64,000 nt of DNA from Natronococcus sp. A-GB7 (GTDB lineage: Archaea; Halobacteriota; Halobacteria; Halobacteriales; Natrialbaceae), in contig NZ_JARUKV010000005.1 of assembly GCF_029688865.1 (NCBI RefSeq), forward strand, positions 124,001 to 188,000, in the 5' to 3' direction. Under the pieces are notes generated by a model, which saw nothing but the letters and a program-made list of their open reading frames with translations, made no database searches and was not told the DNA's origin. The translations under genes and the position numbers were made by a program. Below are positions 25,353 to 34,690 of the stretch, in pieces; position 1 is the first letter of the stretch; each line of letters opens with the position of its first letter.

Positions 25353-26335
25353 TGACGGAGTTCGTCTTCTTCGGCGGGAAGGGCGGGGTCGGCAAGACGA
25401 CCGTCTCGAGCGCGTACGCCCTCGAGTGCGTGAACGCGGGACTCGAGACGCTCGTCGTCTCGACAGACCCGGCCCACAGCACGGCCGACGTCTTCGACCA
25501 GGAGTTCGGCGACGAGCCCCGCCCGGTGGAGGGGTACGACGGGCTCTCGGCGCTCGAGATCGATCCCGAACAGGAGGTACAGGACCACCTGCAGGGGCTG
25601 AAACGCCAGCTAAACTCGCAGCTGTCGGCGGCGATGGTCAACGAGGTGGACGTCCAACTCGAGATGGCTCATCAGACGCCGGGGGCCTACGAGGCCGCGC
25701 TGTTCGATCGGTTCGTCGACGTGATGCGGTCGGCCGAGCCCTACGACCGGGTCGTCTTCGACACCTCGCCGACGGGGTCGACGCTGCGACTGCTCGCCCT
25801 GCCGGAGTTACTCGAGCGCTGGATCGAGCGGTTGATGGACAAACGCGAGCGCAGTATCGACCTCTACGAGAAGGCCGCGATCGGCAACCAGGAGCCACGG
25901 CGGGTGATGGATGGCGATCCGATCCTCGCCCGGCTGCGAGAGCGCAAGGAGCGCTTCGAGTTCGCGGGCAAGACCCTGCGCGAGAACGCCGGCTTCTACC
26001 TGGTGATGAACCCCGACGAGCTCTCGATCCGGGAGACCGAGCGCTCGCTCGAGACCCTCGGCGAGGCGGAGCTACCGGTTCGCGGACTCGTAGTCAACCG
26101 GCTGACACCCGAGCCCGACCCCGACGAAGAGGGGCGGGGCGCACGCTATCTGCGCCAGCGGGTGGCGACCGAACGCGATCGCCTCGAGCGCATCGAGGGG
26201 GAACTCGCGCCGCCCGTGGTGGCCACCATCGAGACCCGCGTCGAGGAGGTGCGGGGAAGCCTGCTCGAGGACGTCGCGGCCGACCTCGAGATCGACGTCG
26301 ACGCGAGTGCGAGCGAGCGCGCGCGAACCGAGTGA
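25352..26335 (+). CDS. ArsA/Get3-family ATPase
   Basis: A 327-residue ATPase with the deviant Walker A GKGGVGKTTVSS (9-20), a switch region VSTDPAHSTADVF, and a DTSPTGSTLRLLALPE motif typical of ArsA and Get3. No As-binding cysteine triad is seen, and there is no arsenite operon, so an arsenic role is unlikely. It could be a Get3-like chaperone for membrane protein insertion or a related ATPase. The ATG at 25352 shares its A with the stop of the upstream small gene. Confidence 0.87.
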   Translation: MTEFVFFGGKGGVGKTTVSSAYALECVNAGLETLVVSTDPAHSTADVFDQEFGDEPRPVEGYDGLSALEIDPEQEVQDHLQGLKRQLNSQLSAAMVNEVDVQLEMAHQTPGAYEAALFDRFVDVMRSAEPYDRVVFDTSPTGSTLRLLALPELLERWIERLMDKRERSIDLYEKAAIGNQEPRRVMDGDPILARLRERKERFEFAGKTLRENAGFYLVMNPDELSIRETERSLETLGEAELPVRGLVVNRLTPEPDPDEEGRGARYLRQRVATERDRLERIEGELAPPVVATIETRVEEVRGSLLEDVAADLEIDVDASASERARTE

Positions 26336-26463
26336 GGGGTGCTGGTGGGGGCCGGCGACCCGCTTTCGCCGCCCACGTGTCGGATTACCCACCTTCTTCG
26401 GAATAAATACTTCACAAATGTGTCGCAATTTGCTGCCGTCGTGCGCGATCTGAACTCAATGAA

Positions 26464-26474
26464 TTATATTTATA
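26464..26474 (+). promoter_or_regulatory. TATA box of cstA
   Basis: TTATATTTATA lies about 40-48 bp upstream of the ATG at 26512 in an AT-rich intergenic stretch. Assuming the usual 25-bp distance, transcription would start near 26495, leaving a leader of about 15 nt. Confidence 0.6.
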
Positions 26475-26511
26475 GTGCCTCCCCGCAACCACCCGTCCGA
26501 GAAAGGATACC

Positions 26512-28398
26512 ATGGTAGGTGTAATTTGGATCGTGGCACTGGTGCTGACGACGTTTACCGTCTCGTACATCGTGTACGGGCGGTACCTGTCGCAGTTCGT
26601 GGGGCTCGACGACAGTCGAGAGACGCCAGCACACAAGTATCGAGACGGACAGGAGTACGTACCGGCGAAGAAGCCGGTGCTGTTGGGGCATCACTATTCG
26701 AGTATCGCGGGCGGTGCACCCGTGGTTGGACCGATCACAGCTGCGCTGATCTGGGGCTGGCTTCCGGCCGTGCTGTGGGTCGCGATCGGCAACCCGCTGA
26801 TGGGGGCGGTCCACGACTTCGTCTCGCTGTCGAGCAGCCTGCGACACGAGGGGAAGTCGATCGGCTACATCATCGGTCAGTACGTCGGCGAACGCGGAAA
26901 GAACATGCTGCTGTGGTTCGCGTTCCTGCTGACGATCCTGGTGGTGGCGGTGTTCGCGCTGGTCATCGGGGTCGTGCTGGACGCCTATCCCCAGGCCGCG
27001 ACCGCGAGCATCATCTACATCACGCTCGCGTTGCTGTTCGGTGTCTGGCTCTACCAGCTCGGGCTGCCGTTCTCGGTCGGGACGGTAGTCTTCGTTTCGG
27101 GCGTCTTCGCGTCGGTCTGGATCGGCATCCAGTATCCGCTCGCGCTCGTGCCGCCCGCCGAGGCCGGCGCTTACCCCGACGGAACGATCGTGTTGCTCGA
27201 TTCGGCACCGGCGATTATCCCGGCGCTGCTCGAGAGTACCAACATCGGCGCCTGGGTGCTGGTGATGCTCGTCTACGGCGGCGCCGCGAGCGTCCTGCCG
27301 GTGTGGATGTTGCTCCAGCCCCGCGACTACCTCTCGTCGTTCCTGCTGTACACCGGGGTCGGCGGGGGACTGCTGGCGGTTATCGTCGGCACCCTGATAA
27401 CGGGGATGGGGACCGACGCGGTCCATCCCGAGACGGGCGCGCAACTGGACCTCGACATCGCGATCGGCGCCTGGTACGGCTTCTTCGGTGAAGGCGGTCC
27501 CCTCGCGGCCGAGGGGCTCATCCCGCTGATGCCGCTGTTCCCGCTACTCTTCCTCACTATCGCGTGTGGAACCATCAGCGGCTTCCACTCGCTGGTTTCC
27601 TCGGGGACGACCTCGAAGCAGCTGAACAAGGAAAGCGACGCCAAGCTGATCGGCTACGGCGGCATGCTGGCGGAGGGACTGCTGGCTGCGGTCGCGCTCT
27701 GTGCCGTGGCGGTCATGGCGATCCCCGCCGCCGACGGCGGGATCGGACTCGCGTTGCCGAACTTCGCGACCGGTGGCGGCGCGATCCTCACTACCCTGGG
27801 GATCCCCTTCCAGTACGCCGCGCCCTTTATGGCGCTCGTGCTCGCGAGCTTCCTGCTGACGAGCATGGACACGGCCGTCCGACTGGGGCGATACATGGTC
27901 GAGGAGATCGTCGGCACGCCGGAGACCCAGGTCGAGGAGTACGCGGCGAACCGCTACGTCAACACGTCGATCATCGCGGTCGTCGCGTTCTTCCTGCTCG
28001 GTAGCGGTCGATGGGAGGACCTCTGGACGCTGTTCGGCGGCGCGAACCAGCTGCTGGCGTCGCTGGCGCTGCTGACCGGCACCGTTTGGCTCGCAAACTG
28101 GGACCGGTCCAAACAGCTGATCTCGACCGGCGGTCCGATGGCGCTGATGGGAGTCATCACGGTGGCCGGTCTCAGCTGGGTCGGTCTCTACCAGATCCTC
28201 GCTGGTCGGCTGCTCGGTATCACCGCCGAAGCCGAGACGGGGCTGCTCGGGCAGGCGTCGGCGGTCGTACAGCTGGTCCTCATCGCGATCCTCATCGGGC
28301 TCGCGTTGTCGCTGTTCAAGATCGGCTACGACAACCTGCAGGCGCTCGAGGACGCCGACGACGGCGTCGCGGCAGACGTCGGCGCCGACGACGACTGA
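26512..28398 (+). CDS. cstA: Carbon starvation protein CstA family peptide transporter
   Basis: A 628-residue protein with around 16 membrane helices. Conserved parts are GHHYSSIAGGAPVVGP (near 58-73), GNPLMGAVHDFVSL, FHSLVSSGTTSKQLNKE and FTGxxxxLLASLALL-like NQLLASLALL. CstA members import peptides or pyruvate in bacteria. The start is fixed by the TATA box and by the first helix beginning at residue 2. It has a short soluble C-terminal acidic tail. It is a single-gene unit. Confidence 0.93.
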   Translation: MVGVIWIVALVLTTFTVSYIVYGRYLSQFVGLDDSRETPAHKYRDGQEYVPAKKPVLLGHHYSSIAGGAPVVGPITAALIWGWLPAVLWVAIGNPLMGAVHDFVSLSSSLRHEGKSIGYIIGQYVGERGKNMLLWFAFLLTILVVAVFALVIGVVLDAYPQAATASIIYITLALLFGVWLYQLGLPFSVGTVVFVSGVFASVWIGIQYPLALVPPAEAGAYPDGTIVLLDSAPAIIPALLESTNIGAWVLVMLVYGGAASVLPVWMLLQPRDYLSSFLLYTGVGGGLLAVIVGTLITGMGTDAVHPETGAQLDLDIAIGAWYGFFGEGGPLAAEGLIPLMPLFPLLFLTIACGTISGFHSLVSSGTTSKQLNKESDAKLIGYGGMLAEGLLAAVALCAVAVMAIPAADGGIGLALPNFATGGGAILTTLGIPFQYAAPFMALVLASFLLTSMDTAVRLGRYMVEEIVGTPETQVEEYAANRYVNTSIIAVVAFFLLGSGRWEDLWTLFGGANQLLASLALLTGTVWLANWDRSKQLISTGGPMALMGVITVAGLSWVGLYQILAGRLLGITAEAETGLLGQASAVVQLVLIAILIGLALSLFKIGYDNLQALEDADDGVAADVGADDD

Positions 28399-28482
28399 GC
28401 GCCGGCTCGCGACTTTTTCGGCCTCGAATCCGGACAGCAGCCGCGCTCGAAGACTGGTGAAATCGGGGGCGGTGATAGCAGA

Positions 28483-29103
28483 CTACAGCTGTAGCCGCCT
28501 CGAGAGCAGATCCAGAAAACCCGGCTCCTCGTACTCGATCGGCTCCCAGAGGCGGAAGGCGGTCGCGACGTCGGCGTTCTCGCTTGCGACCAGCTCCTCG
28601 TCGTCGGGCGCGACGGCGACGAGGTTGATCTCGTAGTGGCCGTTGTAGCCGAACTTCAGGAGGGTTCGACCGTCGAAGTCGTCGATGCGCTCGCGGACGT
28701 CGTCAGGAATCGACGGTGCGATAGCGACGAACGTGAAGTCCGTCGAGAAGTGTTCCTCGTCGGTGTCGATCCACTCCTCGGCCAGACCCTCGCCGAGGTC
28801 GACGAACCGATCGAGCGCCCGCTCGTCGACGGACTCGAGACGCCGCACGAACAGGTGCTCGGTCGAGCCGTGCTCGCCGATCGAGATCGAGGGGTGGAGG
28901 AAGTGTTTCTGACTCCGCAGCTCCATCCGACCGTACAGCGTGAATCGCTCGCCGTCGACCCGATACGCCTTCTCGAGGTCGTAGTTGTGCAACAGCCGGT
29001 CGCTCACCCGGTCGACGTACTCGTCGTCCCAGTCGGGAACCTCCGCCGAGCGCTCGCCCGACGGCTCCTCGAGGTCGGGCTCCGGCGGCCCGTCGGTATC
29101 CAT
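28483..29103 (-). CDS. Conserved haloarchaeal hypothetical protein
   Basis: A 206-residue soluble acidic protein. Residues 1-25 look disordered; the remainder alternates beta strands and helices, including RFTLYGRMELRSQKHFLHPS and GRTLLKFGYNGHYEINLVAV. No catalytic motif, cysteine cluster or membrane segment is visible. I start it at ATG 29103; the 50-residue extension upstream is basic and not coding-like. The family is not one I can name. Confidence 0.7.
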   Translation of the reverse strand: MDTDGPPEPDLEEPSGERSAEVPDWDDEYVDRVSDRLLHNYDLEKAYRVDGERFTLYGRMELRSQKHFLHPSISIGEHGSTEHLFVRRLESVDERALDRFVDLGEGLAEEWIDTDEEHFSTDFTFVAIAPSIPDDVRERIDDFDGRTLLKFGYNGHYEINLVAVAPDDEELVASENADVATAFRLWEPIEYEEPGFLDLLSRRLQL

Positions 29104-29192
29104 GGTTGGAGCTACCACGCCGAGAGCAAAAGTCCGTCGGCACGGACTCGGCGAGCGAGTACGCTTTAGTCGCTCGAGCCCGACTCTCGCGT

Positions 29193-29417
29193 ATGGCCAA
29201 GGAACGCGAGTCCTGCGGTCGCTGCGGGGTCTCGACCGCGCTCGAGGCGGCAAACGCCGACCGCGACGATGAGGAGCGTGCCGAGCGCGACCCCTACGGC
29301 GAGGCGCGCATCGAGGTCGACGAGGACGAGCTCAGGCGTCTCTCGCCGGGCGCCCGGCTCTCGGGGGTCGCCGACAGGCTCGGCTCGATCGGCGATCGGC
29401 TCGCCTGGGGTCGCTGA
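29193..29417 (+). CDS. Small CxxC protein
   Basis: A 74-residue acidic protein whose N terminus has ESCGRCGVST, a single CxxC that could bind metal in a dimer. The C-terminal half is helical (LSGVADRLGSIGDRLAW). The stop codon is immediately followed by the stop codon of the convergent ychF. No known family. Confidence 0.55.
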   Translation: MAKERESCGRCGVSTALEAANADRDDEERAERDPYGEARIEVDEDELRRLSPGARLSGVADRLGSIGDRLAWGR

Positions 29418-30611
29418 TCAGTTGGTCGTGATGACCTCGAGGACGTCCCGCGATTCGACCGCGTAGTCCTTGCCGAGCTGGCGGTTCGACCGACAGTCGA
29501 TGGCGTGGAGGAAACCGTCGCCGATATCGGAGTGGAGGCTGTAGGCGAACTCCTCGGCGGTCGAGGCCGGCGGGATCAGGTAGCAGTCGGGCAGCACCTC
29601 GCCGCGCTCGTTGCCCAGACCGTTGGCGCCACCCGGGAACACCGGGACGACGCCGAGGACGTCGAACAGCGCCGTCTCGAGGGCGGCCTGGACCCCGGTC
29701 GCGCCGTACTGATCGAGGAAGTCGCGGATCTCCTCGAGGCCCTGTTCCTGCTCGCTCGAGATATCGCCCGTGATTTCGAACTCGTCGTCGCCGGGTCGGT
29801 AGTCGACGACGCCGGCCTTGTCGGCGGACTTCAGGGCCTTCTCGGCGTGGGCGCTACAGGGGACGATCGTCAGGTGGTCGTAGTCGGGATCGCTCGTGAT
29901 CTCCTCGTAGTTTTCCTGCGCTTCCGGCGTGTCCATCTTGTTCGCCGCGATCAGCATCGGCTTGGTCTCCGTGCGGATCTCGCGGGCGAGCGCGAGCCTG
30001 TCGTCGGCGTCCCACTCGGCGGGCTCGAAGCCGATCCCGATCCGTCGGATCAGGCGCTTGATCTCGTCCTCGTTGGTCTTGAACGCGCTCATCTGCTCGG
30101 CGAGTTCCTCCTCGATCGCGTCGTCCTCGGTCGTATACCCCGACTCGTACCTGTTGATCCCCTTCTCGAGGATGCCGAGGTACCACTGGTCGAGCTCCTC
30201 CTCTAAGAAGTCGATATCGTCGCGGGGGTCGTGGCCCTCGGTGGGTTCGCCCTCGAGGTCGGTTTCGCCGGAGAAGTCGACGACGTGGACCAGCACGTCG
30301 GTCTCGTTGAGGTCGGTGAGAAACTGGTTGCCGAGCCCGTTGCCCTCGTGGGCGCCGGGGATCAGCCCGGCGACGTCGACGAGCTTCGTCGGGACGAACC
30401 GCGTCCCGTCGTCGCAGTAGCCGACCGACGGCGTACACTCCTCGTCGAACTCCGGGGCGGCACATTCGACGCGGACGTACGCCTCGCCGACGCTCGGGTC
30501 GATGGTCGTGAACGGGTAGGCCCCCTCGGGGACGTCGTTCATCGTCGCAGCGTTGAAGAAGGAGGACTTGCCGACGGAGGGTTTGCCGACGAGTCCGATC
30601 CGATAACTCAT
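29418..30611 (-). CDS. ychF: YchF/OLA1-family GTP/ATP-binding protein
   Basis: A 397-residue Obg-family P-loop protein. The G1 motif is GKPSVGKSSFFNAAT (9-23), the G3 region has VDVAGLIPGAHEGNGLGNQF, and the G4 region has NKMD. The C-terminal TGS domain ends YAVESRDVLEVITT. Family members bind ribosomes and often prefer ATP. It is cytoplasmic, of normal length for archaea, and tail to tail with the small CxxC gene. Confidence 0.93.
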   Translation of the reverse strand: MSYRIGLVGKPSVGKSSFFNAATMNDVPEGAYPFTTIDPSVGEAYVRVECAAPEFDEECTPSVGYCDDGTRFVPTKLVDVAGLIPGAHEGNGLGNQFLTDLNETDVLVHVVDFSGETDLEGEPTEGHDPRDDIDFLEEELDQWYLGILEKGINRYESGYTTEDDAIEEELAEQMSAFKTNEDEIKRLIRRIGIGFEPAEWDADDRLALAREIRTETKPMLIAANKMDTPEAQENYEEITSDPDYDHLTIVPCSAHAEKALKSADKAGVVDYRPGDDEFEITGDISSEQEQGLEEIRDFLDQYGATGVQAALETALFDVLGVVPVFPGGANGLGNERGEVLPDCYLIPPASTAEEFAYSLHSDIGDGFLHAIDCRSNRQLGKDYAVESRDVLEVITTN

Positions 30612-30709
30612 TGCGTGGTCTGGTGCGGCGACGCCTAAACGGGTTTCTGTCCGGCGTCAGCGTGTCATGGAACGTCATATCAGATCCGCGGCCGGGAGAA
30701 GAGTCGGGG

Positions 30710-30988
30710 TTAGCTCACGATCGCGCGCCAGCTCCAACCGCCCAGCGCGAGTACGATCAGTGCGAGCACGCCGAAGGCGGCCCACTGTCCGGTCTCGGAG
30801 TCGGCAACGGGCGCGAAGACGTCCACGAGACCGGTCGCCTGCATCATACCGACAGCGAGCACGAGCAACGCGAGGATCGAGACGACGGCGATGCCGATCC
30901 AGTTGCGAGCCATCCACTTCCCCTCCCGTTCGGCTTCCTCCCTGTCGTTTGTCGGTTTCTCCGTCGGCTCCTTGTCGGGTTCGTCCAT
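30710..30988 (-). CDS. Small two-helix membrane protein
   Basis: A 92-residue protein with a charged N-terminal 30 residues, then two membrane helices: WIGIAVVSILALLVLAVGMM (about 30-49) and a second at about 68-88. Nothing indicates function. It follows the aminotransferase gene on the same strand after 71 bp. The ATG at 30988 gives the acidic start MDEPDKEPTE. Confidence 0.6.
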   Translation of the reverse strand: MDEPDKEPTEKPTNDREEAEREGKWMARNWIGIAVVSILALLVLAVGMMQATGLVDVFAPVADSETGQWAAFGVLALIVLALGGWSWRAIVS

Positions 30989-31059
30989 GCGTAGGTATAG
31001 CGGCGGTTCCGAGGAAACGGTTCCACCTGCAGGCTCCGGGTTCGGTGTCCGCCGACCCG

Positions 31060-32157
31060 TCAGCCGAGGACGTCCGCGAGGGCGTCCATCGTCCGTTCGA
31101 CACGATCGATTCGTGCGTTGTGACCCATGTGGCCGACTCGAAGAACGTCGTCCTCGAGGTCGCCAAGCCCCGTCGCCAGCAGGATGTCGTGCTCCTCGAG
31201 GACCGCCTGCTGGAGTTCCGTCGCCCGGCCCTCGACCGCGAGCGCGGTGACGGTCGGCGAGCAGTCGGCCTCGCTGGTCGGGTACGGCTCGAGACCGAGG
31301 TCGGCCGCGCGGGATCGACACGCCGACGCGGCCGCCTCGTGGCGCGCGAAGACGTCCTCGAGACCCTCCTCGAGCAGCAGGTCGACGGCGGCGTCGAGCC
31401 CGTACAGGTTCGAGGCGAGGTGGGTGTAGGGGAACCACTCCTCGTCGGCGGCCGTCCGCCAGGGCTCGAGGTCGGCGTACAGCGAGGGGTTGTTGACCGA
31501 CTCCATGCGCCTCCAGGCCGGGTCGCTGACGGCGCAGGTTGTCAGCCCTGGGGGCGCGCTGAGACACTTCTGGCTCGCGCCGAGACAGACGTCGATCTTC
31601 CCGGTCGGCACCGGCGTCCCGCCTACCGAGGAGACCGCGTCGACGATCGAGAGCACGTCGTGGTCCGCGAGGACGTCGAGGATCCCCTCGAGGTCGTTCA
31701 GCGACCCGGTCGGCGTCTCGCAGTGGACCATCGTCGCGACGTCGAACTCGCCGTCCCTGTCGAGGACGTTCGCAACGACGTTGCCGTCGAGGGTGTCGTG
31801 CCACGGAACCTCGCTGATCACCGCCTCGCCGCCGTAGTTCTCGACGAAGTCGGTGAAGCCGTCGCCGTAGAGCCCGTTCGAGAGACAGAGCACGCGGTCC
31901 CCGGGACCAACCAGCGAGGCGACCGCGGCCTCGAGTCCGAGGATCCCCTCGCCCCCGAGGACGACGACGTCCCGGTCGTCGCCCCCCGTTTCGTTGCCCG
32001 CCCGGTAGACGGTCTCGAGCTTGTCGGTCAGCGAGCGGTAGAACTCGAAGAACTCGGGTTCGAGATCCGGATTCGGCGTCGGTTCCCCCATCGCCTGCCG
32101 GACCGGCTCGGGAACCTCGGTAGGCCCCGGCGTCATCCGCAGCCTGTCGTCGGTCAT
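31060..32157 (-). CDS. Alanine-glyoxylate/serine-pyruvate-type aminotransferase
   Basis: A 365-residue class V PLP aminotransferase. The start reads RMTPGPTEVPEPVRQAM, the phosphate-binding region is LGGEGILGLEAAVASL, and the internal aldimine lysine is Lys197 in LGASQKCLSAPPG. Members use alanine or serine with glyoxylate or pyruvate. It probably acts in glyoxylate/serine metabolism. A methyltransferase gene lies upstream on the same strand, 42 bp away. Confidence 0.87.
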   Translation of the reverse strand: MTDDRLRMTPGPTEVPEPVRQAMGEPTPNPDLEPEFFEFYRSLTDKLETVYRAGNETGGDDRDVVVLGGEGILGLEAAVASLVGPGDRVLCLSNGLYGDGFTDFVENYGGEAVISEVPWHDTLDGNVVANVLDRDGEFDVATMVHCETPTGSLNDLEGILDVLADHDVLSIVDAVSSVGGTPVPTGKIDVCLGASQKCLSAPPGLTTCAVSDPAWRRMESVNNPSLYADLEPWRTAADEEWFPYTHLASNLYGLDAAVDLLLEEGLEDVFARHEAAASACRSRAADLGLEPYPTSEADCSPTVTALAVEGRATELQQAVLEEHDILLATGLGDLEDDVLRVGHMGHNARIDRVERTMDALADVLG

Positions 32158-32199
32158 GGCTCTACGGCCGGGTTCCGTCGCAATAAAGCTGGCCCGGAG

Positions 32200-32856
32200 T
32201 CAGCCACAGAGGCCGCCGCGGCGCCGGGAAAGCGTGCCGCGGACGATCGGCGTCGCGGGAAAGATCCCCACCCCGACGCGCTCGAGACTCTCGACGGCGA
32301 AGGCGTCGTCGCAGACGAACCGTTCGACGGTGTCTCGGGTGAGCTGACAACCGCCCGCCGCACGGCTCCAGAGCGGGTTCAGCAGCTCCTGGCCCGTCGC
32401 CCGCCAGCCGTCGGCCCGGACGTGCTCGAGAAAGCGCAGTTCGCCGCCCGGCTTCAGCACGCGGGCGACCTCCTCGAGCGCGCGGTCGGGGTCGGCGATC
32501 GTACAGAAGACGAGACTCGAGAGGACGACGTCGACGCTGTCGTCGGCGTACGGCAGCGACTCGGCGCGGGCGTCCCGCAGGGTGACCTCGCAGCCGACCT
32601 CGCGGGCCTTCTCGGCGGCCTGTCGGCGCATGTGTGGATCGGGCTCGATCGCCTCGTAGTCGATCTCGTCGCTCCCGTCGGCGACGTACGGGAAGTTCGC
32701 TCCGGTACCGGCCCCGATATCGAGGACGCGACCCGAGAGCTCCGCGGTCAGGTACTCCCGGTGGCTCCTGAACAGCAGTCGGTCGGGAACGACGGTGTCG
32801 TAGACGGCTGCGACCAACGGGTGAGCGATCTCTTCGGACTCCTGCGGATCGAGCAT
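32200..32856 (-). CDS. Class I SAM-dependent methyltransferase
   Basis: A 218-residue methyltransferase. The SAM-binding loop is VLDIGAGTGANFPYV (about 45-59), with EPDPHM as the acidic end of strand 2 and DVVLSSLVFCTIADPDRAL as motif post II. The C-terminal part, with RFLEHVRADG and GCQLTRDT, resembles methyltransferases of the UbiE/METTL7 type. The substrate is not predictable. I chose the ATG at 32856; the longer frame overlaps the next gene. Confidence 0.85.
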   Translation of the reverse strand: MLDPQESEEIAHPLVAAVYDTVVPDRLLFRSHREYLTAELSGRVLDIGAGTGANFPYVADGSDEIDYEAIEPDPHMRRQAAEKAREVGCEVTLRDARAESLPYADDSVDVVLSSLVFCTIADPDRALEEVARVLKPGGELRFLEHVRADGWRATGQELLNPLWSRAAGGCQLTRDTVERFVCDDAFAVESLERVGVGIFPATPIVRGTLSRRRGGLCG

Positions 32857-32909
32857 GACGTCCTCGACTCGAGGACGGGACGGCAAAAGCCTGCTTCCGA
32901 ACGAGTCGA

Positions 32910-33686
32910 TCAGCGGATCGTATCCGGAATCTTCTCGATGACGTCGGTCGCGAGGACGCCGGGACCTTTTTCGGCGGTCGCGAGTTCGCCGCTCTTCCCG
33001 AGGATCCACGCGCCGAGCTCGGCGGCTTCCTCGCGGTCGGAGCCCTGTCCCAGCAGCGAGGCGGTGATCCCCGCTAGCGTGTCGCCCGTTCCGGCGACGG
33101 TCAGCGCCGACGTTCCGGTCCGGTTTTCCATCCGTTCGCCGTGGGCGACGATCTCGTCGGTGTCTCCGGTGAACGTGAGGACGGCGCCGGTTTCCCTGGT
33201 GAACGCCTCGAGGGAGTCGTAGGCGTCGGTGATCGCGTCCTCTTCCGACTCGTTGGGCGTCAGTATCGCGTTCGAGAGATCGGCCTCGAGCGCGGGTTCG
33301 ATCGCGATCGCGTCGACGACGATCGGGACGTCGATCCGATCGATCGCCTCGCGAACCGCGTCGGGTTCGGCGTCGGCGAAGCCGGGGCCGATCACCATCG
33401 CGTCGGCCCACTCACTGACCTCGACGACGCGCTCGACGGCGACGGCGTCGAACCGCTCGCCCTCGTACTTGCTGGCGAGCAGGTTCGGATCGTGGCTCGC
33501 GACGATCTCGTAGATCTCCTCGGTGACCACCGTCCGAACGTGATCGGAGCCGGTTCGGAGCGCGGCCCGACCGACGACCGCTGGCTGGTTCGGGTAGTCG
33601 ACGCCGCCGGCGACGATGCCGACGCAGCCGTTGTCCGTCCCCGATTCCTCGCTAATGTTCGAGAGCGTCCGCTGCAGTCGTCCCAT
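32910..33686 (-). CDS. ADP/ATP-dependent NAD(P)H-hydrate dehydratase (YjeF C-domain)
   Basis: A 258-residue ribokinase-fold enzyme that repairs hydrated NADH and NADPH. The nucleotide-binding motif VAGTGDTLAGITASLLGQG is near 195-213 with the catalytic Asp in GTGD. The substrate-side motif is LTPNESE, where most homologues have LTPHxGE. The partner epimerase domain is not fused and not adjacent. An alternative is another member of the carbohydrate kinase group. Confidence 0.75.
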   Translation of the reverse strand: MGRLQRTLSNISEESGTDNGCVGIVAGGVDYPNQPAVVGRAALRTGSDHVRTVVTEEIYEIVASHDPNLLASKYEGERFDAVAVERVVEVSEWADAMVIGPGFADAEPDAVREAIDRIDVPIVVDAIAIEPALEADLSNAILTPNESEEDAITDAYDSLEAFTRETGAVLTFTGDTDEIVAHGERMENRTGTSALTVAGTGDTLAGITASLLGQGSDREEAAELGAWILGKSGELATAEKGPGVLATDVIEKIPDTIR

Positions 33687-33800
33687 ACCTCACCGTTCGT
33701 CGGCAGCGGGGTAGCCGTTCGGCAGGCGTCTCCCGGTCGCCGGCGTACCGGTCAGCGTGTGTGACGACAAGCCATAGTACGTCGGCGTCGTAGAACAGCT

Positions 33801-34427
33801 ATGTTCGCGAATCGATCCGACGCCGGCGACCGACTCGCGGCCGAACTCGAGGATCGTGGGGTCGAGGCCGACGTCGTCCTCGGAATCCCCCGCGGCGCGC
33901 TCCCGGTTGCGCGACCCGTCGCGGACGCCCTCGAGGCCGATCTCGGCGTCGTCGTCGCCCGGAAGCTCGGTGCACCGTCGAACCCCGAACTCGCGATCGG
34001 CGCGGTCGCAAGCGACGGCAGCGTCTGGCTGAACGACGACCTCGTCGATCGCCTCGGCGTCCCGGAGTCGTACCTCGAGGACGTCCGCGAGCGGGAAGCG
34101 ACGAACGCGCGGGAGAAAGCCGATCGCTACAGAGGGGGAGAACCCCTGCCCGAACTCGCGGGAAAACGAGTCGTCGTCGTCGACGACGGGGTCGCAACTG
34201 GGGCGACCGCGATCGCCTGTCTGCGACAGATCCGCGAGGCCGACGCTGAACGGGTCGTCCTCGCGGTTCCGGTCGGCTCGCCCGACACTGTCGCCGACCT
34301 CGAGTCGGAAGCCGACGCGGTGATCGCGCTCGTCGCTCCGGGGAACTTCCGGGCCGTCGGCCAGTTCTACCGGGAGTTCGGCCAGGTCACCGACGAGGAG
34401 GCGGTCGAATACCTCGAGGACCGGTAG
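33801..34427 (+). CDS. Phosphoribosyltransferase-domain protein
   Basis: A 208-residue type I PRTase-fold protein. It opens FANRSDAGDRLAAELEDRGV, then VLGIPRGALPVARPVA, and carries the PRPP loop VVVVDDGVATGATAIACLR (about 115-133). This arrangement is typical of stand-alone PRTase proteins sometimes fused to dienelactone hydrolases; substrate unknown. It is divergent from the NAD(P)HX dehydratase. Confidence 0.82.
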   Translation: MFANRSDAGDRLAAELEDRGVEADVVLGIPRGALPVARPVADALEADLGVVVARKLGAPSNPELAIGAVASDGSVWLNDDLVDRLGVPESYLEDVREREATNAREKADRYRGGEPLPELAGKRVVVVDDGVATGATAIACLRQIREADAERVVLAVPVGSPDTVADLESEADAVIALVAPGNFRAVGQFYREFGQVTDEEAVEYLEDR

Positions 34428-34439
34428 CGGTCCCGTCGC

Positions 34440-34583
34440 TCACTCGAGCGGTGTCCCTCGGTTTCGCATGTCCGCGCCGCAGCTGGGGCAGCTCCCGGGG
34501 GCCGTCGCGCTGACGACGACGGTCCCGCAGTCGAAACACTCGTATGTCGATTCCTCGTTCGGATCGAGTTTGACGTCCTTCAT
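34440..34583 (-). CDS. Rubrerythrin-like zinc-ribbon protein
   Basis: A 47-residue protein with two CxxC knuckles (YECFDCGTVV and GSCPSCGADM), preceded by MKDVKLDPNEES. It matches the short haloarchaeal rubrerythrin-like zinc-ribbon proteins and should bind one zinc or iron. A TATA-like CTTTTATTG lies near 34625-34632 on the minus strand. It is convergent with the PRTase gene, whose stop is 12 bp away. Confidence 0.75.
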   Translation of the reverse strand: MKDVKLDPNEESTYECFDCGTVVVSATAPGSCPSCGADMRNRGTPLE

Positions 34584-34690
34584 GAGTGGTGTGACGAGCG
34601 GTTCGATCGAGCTCGTATACTAACAATAAAAGGGATATTAGGATGAGCGTGTTCGTCAGATAGCTAGCCCCTCACCTCGGTTGGGGTTCA

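Noticed and set aside
25352-26335. Arsenite efflux ATPase
   Set aside because: No As-binding cysteines and no arsenic genes nearby; ArsA/Get3-like ATPase is the safer name.
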